Assembly (NCBI GenBank): GCA_024663395.1
Contig: JANFAH010000009.1
Span: 558,001 to 622,000, forward strand
DNA length: 64,000 nucleotides
DNA from: Pisolithus tinctorius
Lineage: Eukaryota; Basidiomycota; Agaricomycetes; Boletales; Pisolithaceae
Direction of reading: 5' to 3'
Position numbers and translations under genes: made by a program. The notes beneath the pieces were generated by a model, which saw only the letters and a program-made list of their open reading frames with translations, made no database searches and was not told the origin of the DNA. Below, one piece after another: positions 1-10,516 of this stretch (its first letter is position 1; each line of letters opens with the position of its first letter).

Positions 1-1278
1 TTAGGGAAGAGCCGAAGTTTGCGAGTGAACTCTTTCTTAGATCATTATCGACGTCTAAAGCTGCATTCTATCTGTTTAGGAATTCCCAGAATGCTCGCTT
101 GTTCTATGATGTGCGGAGCAAGGCCCTACGGTTCTATGACGCTACCCGTAGGCCCACACCGTCCGTGACCTAGACACTTTTCGCTGATCTTCTTCTAGAC
201 CTTTCCGCCCAGGCTTTTACAACGCTTGCCAATCTCAATCCCAATTTAACGCACTTGCACCTGGACTTCTGTGGTCGCATGACATCATCAGTGCTGGAGG
301 ATTTTGCCAAGTCACTTCCTCACTTAATTTCAATTACTCTCCTCGGACCCTTCTTGGTTCGCGCGGAAGCCTGGATTGAATTCTTTCGTTCCAAACCTAA
401 TCTTCGCTCATTTCGCATCACGCAGAGTCCTCGCTTTGATTCCAACTGTACCCGACAGCTTGCTGAGAGTTGTACCGAGCTCGAGGAATTGCAGCTCCGC
501 GAAGTTGGGTTACTCAATGATGAATTTGTAGAACCTCTGTGTGCTCTTCCTCCCCTGAAAGTGTTGGACCTCGCAAGCCCAGGAGTTGGAATCGACGAAG
601 ATGGATGGCTCAAGCTGCTGGAGCGCCATGGTAGCACACTCGAGACTTTCAATCCTTCGTGGCATGTCGGCTTCACCGGTACAGCGTTAAGACACGGGCT
701 TGGCAACTACGCGCGCGCGTTATCCGAACTAGTTATGGAAGGTTGTGAGAGCTTAGTGGACGAAGACGTCGCTCGTTTTTTCAAATATTGGGCGAACAAA
801 ACTGACGAGCAAGATTCGACTGAAGATACCATGGACACCACAGATGACGTTCCTCGCGTTGAGGGCGTAGATAGCCTCAATCCCCCTCTCCACTTCCTTT
901 CTTTAGCGCGCAACGATATCCTTTCTGATGCCACGCTTACCGCGTTACTTGACCATTCAGGACCATCGCTGACTCACCTCAATCTCAACGGCCTGCGTTC
1001 TCTTTCGACTGATGCACTCGTGCTATTAAAATGTGCAGTGGGGCTCAGGCGTTTGGACCTCAGCTGGTGCCGTGAAGTGGATGACTTTGTCATGAAGGAA
1101 ATTATTTCTGCCATGCCAAAATTAGAAGAAGTAAAATTATGGGGGTGCAATCGTGTCAAGGGGAATGGATGGACCGGCAAGGTTTGTCTTCCCTCTATAT
1201 CTGTGTGGCATTTTGACTCTGTGTCTGCAGAAAGGACTGAAAGTCCGTGGAATTGAACCCAATGCGGGACATCAATAA
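1..1278 (+). CDS. Leucine-rich-repeat protein, RAD7-like nucleotide-excision-repair candidate (5' partial)
   Basis: The reading frame is open from base 3, so the gene starts outside the window. I join exons 3-147, 199-1181 and 1231-1278. The first junction turns ACC C|AC CTT into a continuous repeat, and the last adds a short C-terminus ending GIEPNAGHQ. The protein is a chain of amphipathic leucine-rich repeats of the RNI type, for example LDLSWCREVDDFVMKEI and LKVLDLASPGV, with an acidic loop (DSTEDTMDTTDD) in the middle. The repeat pattern, the upstream NARLFYDV segment and the short basic tail resemble fungal RAD7, the partner of RAD16 in global-genome repair. Other RNI-type F-box proteins have similar repeats, and no F-box can be checked because the N-terminus is missing. 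The call is inference from repeat style. Confidence 0.6.
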
Positions 1279-1662
1279 TTCAATTCCATTTACAAGCATA
1301 GCGGACTTCGATGAGATTCCCAAGATAACCATGGCTGGATGGCTACTGCATTTTCAGAGGCTCTCTTCTCACTATATGATTGGGCTTGTAGGATACATAT
1401 GGCTTTTGCCTTGGAGGTTTTCCAGTTTGCAGATCAGCATAAAATTGTTGTGGTAGTTTGTTTGTGACGGAATATCATTTAGTATCACATCAACCTCACC
1501 CGCCAGATTTTTGTTATTTTGAAAGATTGACAAAGTTCTGGAAACCATTACAGTAACACCCTTCTCTCCCCTTGCTATGGCTCCGTATATTTAGCGTAGA
1601 TAGCCAAACACAGTCAAACTCATACACAGTGCCGCGCACTGTGAGGCAGTAGGTGCTCCCGA
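1279..1662. other. Intergenic spacer between the LRR gene and VPS11
   Basis: About 380 bases hold the end of the LRR gene and the start of VPS11. I see no conserved reading frame, RNA gene or repeat. Part of the bases just before the VPS11 start (GTGGGTGCTCC-like) reappears before the VPS11 pseudogene at about 6430. Confidence 0.5.
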
Positions 1663-4600
1663 ATGGCAGCTACATCCACAGCGGTACAGTGACTCACTTT
1701 CCTAGACGACCGTTCCAGGTTTCACCCCCACCTACAGCATCGCCAATTCACGTTCTTTGACGTTGAAACGGTCAAAGATGTCCACGATTCCGAGAGCTGT
1801 CCTGAGATATTCAAGGTATGTCATTTCGCAAATGGTACTGCTCTCCTGTCTTCACGCTCTATCTTAGAATGCGCCAGAAATCTCGGCGATGACGTCCTCG
1901 ATTGCGGGTCTTGTGGTCGCCGACATACATGGCAGCATTCATATTCTCAACCAGAGCTTTGTTTCCGTCGCTAGTTGGGTTGCACATGTCGGTGGAAGGG
2001 TCACGTACATGATCGAGAGACAGGGCATGTTAGTAACCATTGGTGTATGAACCTCCACGACTATCCGGTTCGAAAAATATCTCTGATACATATCACAGGA
2101 AGAAGACAATGTTCGTTCTGCCGTCATGAAGATATGGAACCTTGGCAAGATTGACAAACGCAGCAGTGGTCCTTCCATTCTTCGGTCAGCGAAGGTTCAA
2201 CCTAGTGGAAAGCCTCACCCTGTATGTCTTCGCCGTCTTCGCCCTCACGCCACCCGTAATCAAGTGTAATTAGGTATCTTGTTTCGCCCTCACGCCAGAC
2301 CTTGTCTTCCTTGCTATTGGCCTTGCGGATGGAACAGTCTTACTGTACCGTCATCTCGATCAATCTCTTGCATCTACGTCAGGTTCCCTCACCACACTTC
2401 CTAAACCGCGTGTCATACATGAAATCCCAACTGAACCGGTCACCTTTCTTGGCTTCACGTCGTCTAACCCCACTTCCCTCTCACCCACTACCGGCTCATC
2501 TTCACAGGATGCACACAATGCTCCACCGAATCCCTCCCTTTATTTACTCATAGTCACCACCTCCTCGACCTATTCTTACCCTCTCATCCCCAAAGTCTCT
2601 TCTCCGTCCTCGGTGCTGGTTGATGAAATCGGTGCAGGCTTACAATGTGCATGTACCGATTGGAAGGGTCGTTGGGTGACTCTTGGACGGGACGAGGCAT
2701 TGTATGCATGCGCGGTGGGGGGTCGTATTGGGTCCTATGCGTTGGAAGGTAATTGCATGCTAGTCATGGGTAGTGATTTCTGATTGGGATGAGTAGGCGA
2801 GAAGAAGTCTTTACGTACGCATCTCAACTACGTCGTGGTGGTTCTCCCTGCACCGTTCCCCCCAATAACGACCACAGCTCCAGTCGGTAATCAGCGCAAG
2901 CTCGGTGCGGGGAGTGCCGGAATGGTTGCTTCGCCCACTAGTGGTACGCTTGCTGGAGTAGGACTGCTGAACTCTGCTAGTGGCGAAGTGGGCCGTGTGG
3001 TTCTGGTTGATATGGAGAACAAGCTAGTTGCATATTCGGGAAACTTCGAAGGCGGTGTGCGCGATGTGATATCAGCATGGGGTCACGTTTACGTGATTGG
3101 GAACGAGGGAAAGGTCGGTTTTAGTGTGTCCATACGATGATTCTACTGAACTCGTGGTCCTGTCACTGACATATACCCTGGACCTACACACTGTCCAGCT
3201 TACGCGCCTCATCGAGAAGCCTACACCGGACAAGCTATCATTGTTATACGCCAAGAATCTCTACTCTCTTGCGTTCTCAGTTGCACAAACACAGGGGCTA
3301 GATACCACAGACGTACACCGGCATCACGGTGATCACCTGTACTCGCGAGGCGACTTTGAAGGAGCGATGCGTGAGTACATAAATACAATTGGGGGTGTTC
3401 AGGCCAGCTATGTCATTCGGAAGGTGAGTTACTGCCCTTGGGAATCAGCTCCATTTCTGGGCCTGGGATGTCCCTTGGCGATCTGTCTGTCAGAGCGAAT
3501 CTAATGACTTTCAGTTTCTTACGGCGCGCTTGACGCCTCTTCTTATGACGTACCTTCAAGAGCTGCACGCTCGCGGGCTCGCACATGCAGAACACACTAC
3601 GCTTCTGCTCAATGCATACGCAAAAGCTGGCGACGTCGCACGACTCGATTCCTTTGTACGAAGTGAGGGTCGGGTGTTCCGTGGAGAGGGTCCGGGGTCG
3701 GTCAGCAGGGTAGAAGATGTGGCCCCTGGGGATGGTCTCAGCAAAGAGCCACCGTTCGAGCTCGATACTGCTATCCGCGTGTGTCGCCAAGCAGGTTTCT
3801 TTGCGCACGCAGCGTATCTGGCCCGTCGTTGGGGTCGACATGACGATTATTTGAGAGTGTTAGTGGAAGATGTTGGTGGGAGTAGTGTGGAGTTGACGTT
3901 CGGGAGCACAGGAAGAGGTACTGGCGCGAAGAGCGAAAAGGGTGATGAAAGAAAGATGGAGACCAATGGGTACAGCGCTGCGGTTTCCTATCTGCGAGAA
4001 GCCGGAGGCGACTGTGTAAGTTGTTGAGTTTCTCCGTTACTCTGGCAAACGTTGCTGAATCCATCCTGTAATGCCGATGGTACAATCCGCCTTTCCACAG
4101 GCAGAATCTGGCCTTGCACGTTATGGGAGAGCACTTCTCGACCACCTCCCCGAAGAAACGACGCAGTTACTCATCGACCTTTGCACCATAGCGGGACACC
4201 TCCCGGAATCATCGCCACCTGACCAATTACCTGCAACCCACGCGAAGGCGCCAAGCTATCTTTCGTATCTTGCCTTGTCCCGCGCGCCCGCGGTACCGCC
4301 AGCACTTTCTGCTGGAGATGAGGCTTTAGTTGCGAAGCCACCAGGCGTAGCAAAGGAGAATGGTGAAAGTGGCGCGGAAGAGGATAAGGGTGCTGGGACC
4401 GGTGGACATGTGAGGGCAGCCACCGCTTCACCTGGACCCGCACAAGTGAACGGCGGGACTCAAGCAATACGGCGTCCCTCACCAACTCTATTCTTTGCGC
4501 ACTTCGTGGATCACACAACCCACTTCGTGAGGTTTCTGGAGATAGTTGCGCGCCGTCGATGGGGACAAAGCTTAGAAGGGGCTATGGCGGTGGAATTTCC

Positions 4601-5725
4601 GGGTTCAGAAGACGATGAAGCCGAGAGAGGGGACCAAGCTGCTGTATGGAACACTTTGCTCGAGCTTTACCTCACAGAGAACCAAAGTGAAGGAGACAAG
4701 GACAAGGCGTTACGGCTACTTCGCAGTTCGCATCTGCCGTACGATGCCACTCATGCACTGATTCTGTGTTCGAGTTATTCGTATGCGCCCGGTCTCGTGC
4801 TTTTATGGGAAAAAATGGGCATGTACGAAGATGTATTGCGGTTTTGGATGGACCAGTATAACTCCGGCGTGCGGGCGGTCGCGGGAGCGGGCGACTCGAG
4901 CCATGCCCGTGTGGGAATTCTGTCCTCGCCGACAGCTCAAGTCATCGCAGCACTGCGTCAGTATGGTCCTGACCACCCGCACCTCTATCCACTGGTACTG
5001 CGTTTCCTTACGTCCACTCCTGAGTTGCTCTCCACTCATCAAGCAGATCTACAAGAGATCCTGGAACATGTTGAGCGCGAGCACATCATGGCTCCCTTGA
5101 GTGTTGTCCAGGTTCTTTCGCGGAATAATGTCGCGAGCGTGGGGCTTGTCAAAGGTTGGCTTATGCGGCGTATCGCAGAAGGGCAAGAAGAGATTGCAAC
5201 TGTAAGACTTCGCACTGTTGTCGCTCGCGACATGTTGATATATTGTGCTTCGTATCTCAGGATAAACAACTCATATCATCCTATCGGTCCGAGACGCAAG
5301 CCAAGCTCAAACAGATTGACGAGCTTAAGGATACTGAGCATCCAAGGGTGTTCCATGTGACTCGGTGCTCGCAATGTAATGGCCAGCTCGACTTACCAAG
5401 TATCCATTTCATGTGCAACCACAGTTTCCACCAACGGTACGTAAAATGTTTTCTTCTATTCTTCTTCTGCGCACCGCCATTTTTTGCTTTCACCCCCCTT
5501 ACACCTGATGTTATCCCGACTCTGTTACTGAACGCACCCGAAATTCGTAGGTGTCTTCTTGGTAGCGAGGCGACGTGTCCGCTATGCGAACGTCAACATG
5601 GTGTCATTCAAGAAATCCGACGGAACAACGAACGCCTTGCCGACCAGCATGAATTGTTCTTCTCAGAGGTTCGTGAGAATGGTTTCCGCGCTGTGGCTAG
5701 TGGCTTTGGGCGCGGCTGGTTGTAA
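1663..5725 (+). CDS. VPS11: Vacuolar protein sorting protein 11 (HOPS/CORVET core subunit)
   Basis: I join 11 exons: 1663-1683, 1738-1815, 1868-2044, 2099-2221, 2274-2748, 2797-3113, 3199-3423, 3515-4015, 4101-5201, 5261-5436 and 5551-5725, giving 1122 aa in one frame. The start MAATSTA reads straight into HRQFTFFDVETVKDVHD, the conserved VPS11 N-terminus. An N-terminal beta-propeller follows (SWVAHVGGRVTYM, AIGLADGTVLLYRH), then an alpha-solenoid (GDHLYSRGDFEGAMREY, HTTLLLNAYAKAGDVARLDSF). The C-terminus is a RING-H2 finger with CSQC, CNHSFHQRC and CPLC. VPS11 is a core subunit of the tethering complexes that drive endosome and vacuole fusion. The intron at 3114-3198 has a weak donor (GTCGGT) but is needed for the frame. 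All RING ligands are present, so the gene looks functional. Confidence 0.93.
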
Positions 5726-6426
5726 CTTCATTACGGTTGGTGAACGCATTCTATGCCACTCGTTGGATACTCCTGTACGGCTGGGGTGTCCGGTTAGTAC
5801 CGTATGGGAATGCAGATTCTGAGTCCTGCAGAAGTGTGTGTGTCGCGAAAGAGCACGTGCACCCAGTTGGCCCGGGCTTACCGAAAGACTCCTTCCCCCT
5901 ATCCGCCTTCACCCACATCTCACTTTCACCCTCTCCTCACCCGGCCGCTTGGCCACGATCCTCGCGTGCGTGTGTCTTTCCCAAGGCTCGTCAACACTAT
6001 CGTTGGCGCCCACTCCCATTATGTATGCTTAGATGGGAGTTCATCTTCTAAAGCCCTAGAAGGGTGATGCAGGTAGGGCAACAGTTAAGCCCTTTGTCCA
6101 AAGCATTTGCAGACTCGAAACCATTTCCCGGCATCCTCTTAGCTTGCCACTGCGTGTACCGTATGACAAAGACGACATTCTACACTCGCCTAGAGCTCTC
6201 ATGTCCATACCAATCAACCTACTGATAGCCACACCTCAGGAGCAATCTGAACAGCTTCTTCAAACACCAATACGCTGCTCGTTAGCAATGGATTCCACAG
6301 AATTGCGAGCTCGGTTGGAATCTGACAATTAAGCATGTGGTGCACAAGGATACAGTGGGGTATGGAATTTCCGTGCGAACTGAGAAAGACAGTAAGTACT
6401 GTGAGATAGCATTTACCCTCTCGTGA
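5726..6426. other. Intergenic spacer, no gene seen
   Basis: Several short overlapping frames run through a C/T-rich stretch at about 5880-6010, but none resembles a protein or carries plausible splicing. It separates intact VPS11 from its decayed partial copy. Confidence 0.5.
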
Positions 6427-7636
6427 TGTAGTGGGTGCTCCGCGGGGATGCCACCGACCTGCAGCACTGCCAGTTCACTTTGACGCTGAAAGAATTGGAG
6501 ACGTCCACGGTTCTGAGAGCTGTCCTGAAGTATTCAGGGGTTGTCATTTCCCTACTGACGGCACTAATACTCATTGACAGCTGTCTTTACGCGCCATCTT
6601 AGAGGGGCAAACCAACCCTTTGTTTTCGTCGCTACTTGGGTTGCACACGTCAGACCTTACGGATGGAACAGTCTTACTCTACCGTCATCGCAACCAATTT
6701 CTTGCATCTACTGCTGCATCAGATTTCCTTACCACTCTCCACAAATCACGGGTCATAAATGAAACTCCAACTGACTCCGTCACCTTCCCTGGCTTCACGA
6801 TGTCTCACCTCACTTCCCTCTCACTCGCTATTGCACCGTTGCTATGGTGGTTGCATATTTCGGAAGTGATGTGCAGGATGCCATATCAACATGGGCACGG
6901 TTACATGGTTGGAGACGATGGAAAGGTCGGTGTTATGTTGTGTCCATGCAATGACCTTACCGAATTCGTGGTCTGGTCGCTGACGTATACCCCCGACCTG
7001 CATACTGTTCAGCTTCCGCAGCCTACACCGGACAAGTTTTCATTGTTATACGCCAAGAATCTCTGTTCTTTTGCGCTCTTGGTTACGCAAACACAGGGGT
7101 CAGACACTACAAACGTACATTGGCAGTGCACCATGGTGATCAATTGTATTTGCGAGGTGATTTGGGGGTGCGGCGCGTGAGTCTATGAATATAATTTGTG
7201 GGTTCAGGCGAGCTACACACATGTCTCATTGGGAAGGTGAGTCATGACCTGTCGAAACCAAAAACTTTCATTTTCTTACGGCGTGCTTGATGCCCCTTCT
7301 CGTGACATACACGCTCCTGCTCAACTCATTCACAAAAGCGGGTAACGCTGCACCTCTCGACTCTTTTGTACCAAGTGGGGCGGATTTTCCATGCAGAGGG
7401 TCCAAGGTCGGTCAGCAGGGTAGAAAATGTAGCCCTTGTAGCCCCTGGCGACCGTCTCAGCGAAGAACCCCCATTCGAACTCGACACCGCTGTCCACGTG
7501 TGTCGCGAAGAAAATTTATTTTGCTCACGCGGCGTATCTAGCTCGCCGTTGGTGTCGACATGATGATTTTTTGAGAATGCTAGCAGAAGACGTAGGCGGG
7601 AGTAGTGTACAGCCGATGCTCGGGAGCACGGAAAGA
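6427..7636 (+). pseudogene. Partial, decayed duplicate of VPS11
   Basis: This stretch aligns by eye to the first half of the neighbouring VPS11 gene in the same order and orientation. Shared blocks include GACGTCCACGGTTCTGAGAG (parent near 1780), GATGGAACAGTCTTACT (parent near 2325), ACACCGGACAAG followed by TTATACGCCAAGAATCTC (parent near 3220-3260), and GGTCGGTCAGCAGGGTAGAA (parent near 3695). Intron sequence of the parent (3114-3198) is also retained, so this is a DNA-level duplication and not a retrocopy. Homology stops near parent position 3905. Large internal deletions and frameshifts break the reading frame, and the solenoid C-terminus and RING finger are absent. Short open frames inside it are leftovers. 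Confidence 0.85.
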
Positions 7637-7990
7637 TTACCGTAATCTTTGATCAGCGACGCTGCTGAGGGCTGACGCATCTTCGCCCACGAAGTCAATG
7701 TATGCTTCGCCCACAACAACGATGCCTTTGAATGACTCATAATCGAGCAAAGAGCGGAGTGACTTCAGGGATATCAATGTTCCGGTGGGGTTCCCAGGCG
7801 AACATAGGCAAATCAGTTCACCCCACCTTGTAATATGTCCCATGATAATGTCAACATCCCGCTCCGCGTATTTGCCCAACGCATTGACCGCCAACGCCAT
7901 TGTGATTCCGGAATAGCAGCTCCTGTTTACATACAACCTCGACTTTGATTTTGCGACATATTCTGCTCGGAATGACCCTGCGTTCATGCC
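7637..7990 (-). pseudogene. Fragment with similarity to histidinol-phosphate aminotransferase, fused to unrecognised sequence
   Basis: A 116-codon minus-strand frame contains LCSPGNPTGTLISLKSLRS and GIVVVGEAYIDFVGE. These match the substrate loop (SPGNPTG) and the cofactor-binding strand of fungal HIS5 (class I/II aminotransferase fold). The family has Asp in VVVDEAYIDF, where it contacts the pyridine nitrogen of PLP, but here it is Gly. The lysine-bearing and C-terminal parts are missing. The first half of the frame, including YSGITMALAVNALGKY, is not a segment of HIS5 that I recognise. The fragment butts against the VPS11 pseudogene in opposite orientation. It is almost certainly non-functional. 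Confidence 0.6.
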
Positions 7991-8736
7991 TCCAAAGCCT
8001 ACTTCTGGGAATCCAAAAACATTCCAATCCTTCAGGCTCTAAATAAGGGAATTCTGATGGATTTCCAAAACGTTTGGTTCCGGCCTGTTTTTTGCTGACT
8101 AAGCACTGTTTCTTTTGCTTCCGTTTTTGACATGCGTGGCGAGGGCTTGCTATGATTATAGCAAGCTGAGCGGTTTTCGTATAGGATTGTGCACTTAGGG
8201 AGCTTCTAGTAACTGTACACTCTTATGTGGGGTGGTGAGTGTGCAGGTAGCCCATAAGTTTCTGCCGTACGACAACACGGAGGTAACCAAGTCCGAGTCC
8301 TGGTTGATTTTTATATATAACGTCAGGTCAATTTGCTATTCGAGGATCTGGGAAACGAGGCGTCTTGCCGTCACTTAATAAGGGCAATCCGCAATGTGGA
8401 CTGGGCACTCTCCTCCAGCGACCTGCCCATTGCCCAGCGTTGCCCCAGCGATTCACTGTACATCCTTGTCGCCGTGCTCGAGAGCGTGCAGGAGTATACG
8501 TTGTCGTATATACTCTTCTCGATCTCTCAGTATCGCTTCAAGTCAGTTTCTGGTCTAAATACCTCCTAAGATTGATAATAGGATCAGCTGGAAGGCGCTC
8601 TCCTAGTGAGTACTACCTGGTGCCCGTCTCTGGCAAATGGAGTGATACGAACGTGTTACAGACTACAGTCATCCGCATCATCCAGTAAGTCTTCTTCAGT
8701 TTGCTACAAGTGCACTGACATTCCCGTCGATCCCAG
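7991..8736. other. Spacer upstream of the C2-WW gene with TATA-like sequence
   Basis: No recognisable gene. An AT-rich TTTTTATATATAAC occurs near 8310. Two overlapping frames of about 80-107 codons lie at 8333-8688 but show no family features or splice logic. Part of this may be the promoter and 5' leader of the gene starting at 8737. Confidence 0.4.
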
Positions 8737-10516
8737 ATGTCTGCCGCAGACGATACTAAGATAGTCAGGATCACTGGTATATTCTAGATTCCTTGTTTCT
8801 GTAGTGCATATCTCACTGATCTTTAACGAGCTCAGTTCGCTCAGCGCATTCCCTTGTCAAGGACAGAATTAGCCTGCCAGGACAACCCGACCTTTACGTG
8901 GTGGTCTCGGTGGACAATGATCAAACGTATACGACTAAATCTATCAAGGGTACGTCCAACCCTACATGGAACCAACATTTTGACATGTGAGCTCTTTGTG
9001 CCCTTCTCTGCGGTATATTATCCTTTGGCCGTTAACTTTCGAACATTGCAGCACTGTCAAGCGGACATCGACAGTTACTATTCGGATTTGCTACGAGCAT
9101 ATTCTCAGGAGGAAGGCGAAAATTCCAGGCTCAGTCACGATTAAGGGGGTGGAGGCTCTTGAGTACTCTGAAACTCCCGACAGTATGTGTTTTGCGCGGT
9201 CTCATGGTACGGTGGTTTACCAGCAGTCTCCAGGCTTGGTTACTAGAGATATTGTTACGACGAATGGCCGACGAACATGCGGCAAGCTTCTTGTCTCCTT
9301 CTCCCTTCTGAGTGTGCAGGCAGATCATATACCTCAAACGGCTGGACTGCCAGCGGCGGTAGAGCAACAATCTCCTGTATCTGCTTCCCCGCAGCGCACG
9401 ATAATGGCTTCGCCTCGAGAAGCCGTTGTACCACAGCAAGATGTAATAGATACTTCCACGTTGTCCCGTCCAGCAGAGCAACAAGAATCTCCGTCAGCTT
9501 CGTCTCAGCAGCCAATGGATTCACTCTTGCTTCCACAAACCAGTTCTGGCCAACAAGATTTTACTGTTCGTCCTCCTGAGCCAGGGAGACATTTCTCAAC
9601 GTCGTCCACCGCCTCTCAACGGCAGCGGATTCCATCTTCCATTCAACAAACCGAGGCAGGCGAGCAGCATCACGTAGATGCGCTAACTACACCCGCTGGT
9701 CTGGTGGAAGAACAGCTATCGTCCCAAGAACAGCTCTACACTCCACAAGCCAGTACAGGGCTACAGGGACAGACAGATGAAGTACTCACATCCCTGCCTT
9801 TTTCGCAACAGTCAGGACCTTCACCTTCACCTACAACTTCAGAACGGTCATCGGAGACTTCGTTCTCATTCTCTGATATCATCACTGGCCACGCATCTGC
9901 GCTGCCGCAACCCCAATACTCCACGGTTTTACCTGTCGCCCCACAGCAGTCACAAATCCTGCCGATGCGGCAAAATATTGCTGATCAGTCGAGCCCGGCT
10001 TCACTTTTATTTTATACTACTCCAAGGCAACCGCAGTTTTCCCTATCCTCTCATCCTGCGTCACGGCATTCCCAGAGTCTGCCTGCAATCTCTACAACGA
10101 GACCTCAGCAGAACCAGTTTCCGTCATCCTCCGTGGGAGTGGTTCAATCCTCTATGCCTCCTCCCTTCACGTCACAGGACCCATTGACTACATCACTGCC
10201 CAGTGGTTGGGAGAAGCGTTACACCCGCGAGGGTCAGCCATATTTCGTGGATCATAATAGGAAAGTGACGACGTGGTGCGAACCTGTTGCTTTACCGAGT
10301 GGCTGGGAAAAACGCTATACTGCAGCCGACAGGCCATATTTTGTGGATCATGTCAATAAAAAGACGACGTGGGTTGATCCACGGGCGGCCACTGTGATGT
10401 TCGAGAATTTGCCCCCAGGTTGGGAGGTGCGCCTCACTCCGTTGGGGCAGAGGTACTTTGTGAATCATAACTCTCGCATTACGGCGTGGGAGGATCCGCG
10501 CTCACCTATGGGATGA
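8737..10516 (+). CDS. C2 domain plus three WW domains, HECT-less relative of NEDD4/RSP5-type ligases
   Basis: I join exons 8737-8776, 8836-8986 and 9052-10516 (551 aa). The start [20 protein letters not shown] leads into a C2 domain at about residues 1-150, with [31 protein letters not shown] and [12 protein letters not shown] long Ser/Gln/Pro-rich linker of about 280 residues with many PQQ and QQS runs follows. Three WW domains close the protein: [36 protein letters not shown] and [18 protein letters not shown], each with both tryptophans and a terminal proline. A TGA follows 12 codons after the last WW tryptophan, and nothing like a HECT domain is seen downstream. C2 domains bind membranes and WW domains bind PPxY motifs, so it may act as an adaptor or competitor of the real RSP5. 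The exon joins are well supported; the role is inference. Confidence 0.85.

Noticed and set aside
2222..2298. Direct repeat CGCCCTCACGCCA on both sides of the VPS11 intron 4 acceptor as a functional element
   Set aside because: It is a short local duplication that does not alter the coding frame; a slippage event is enough to explain it.
3097..3504. Plus frame MGTRERSVLVCPYDDSTELV... spanning the VPS11 exon 6/7 boundary
   Set aside because: It reads through the intron at 3114-3198. The spliced product gives the conserved VPS11 sequence, and this frame only shares exon 7.
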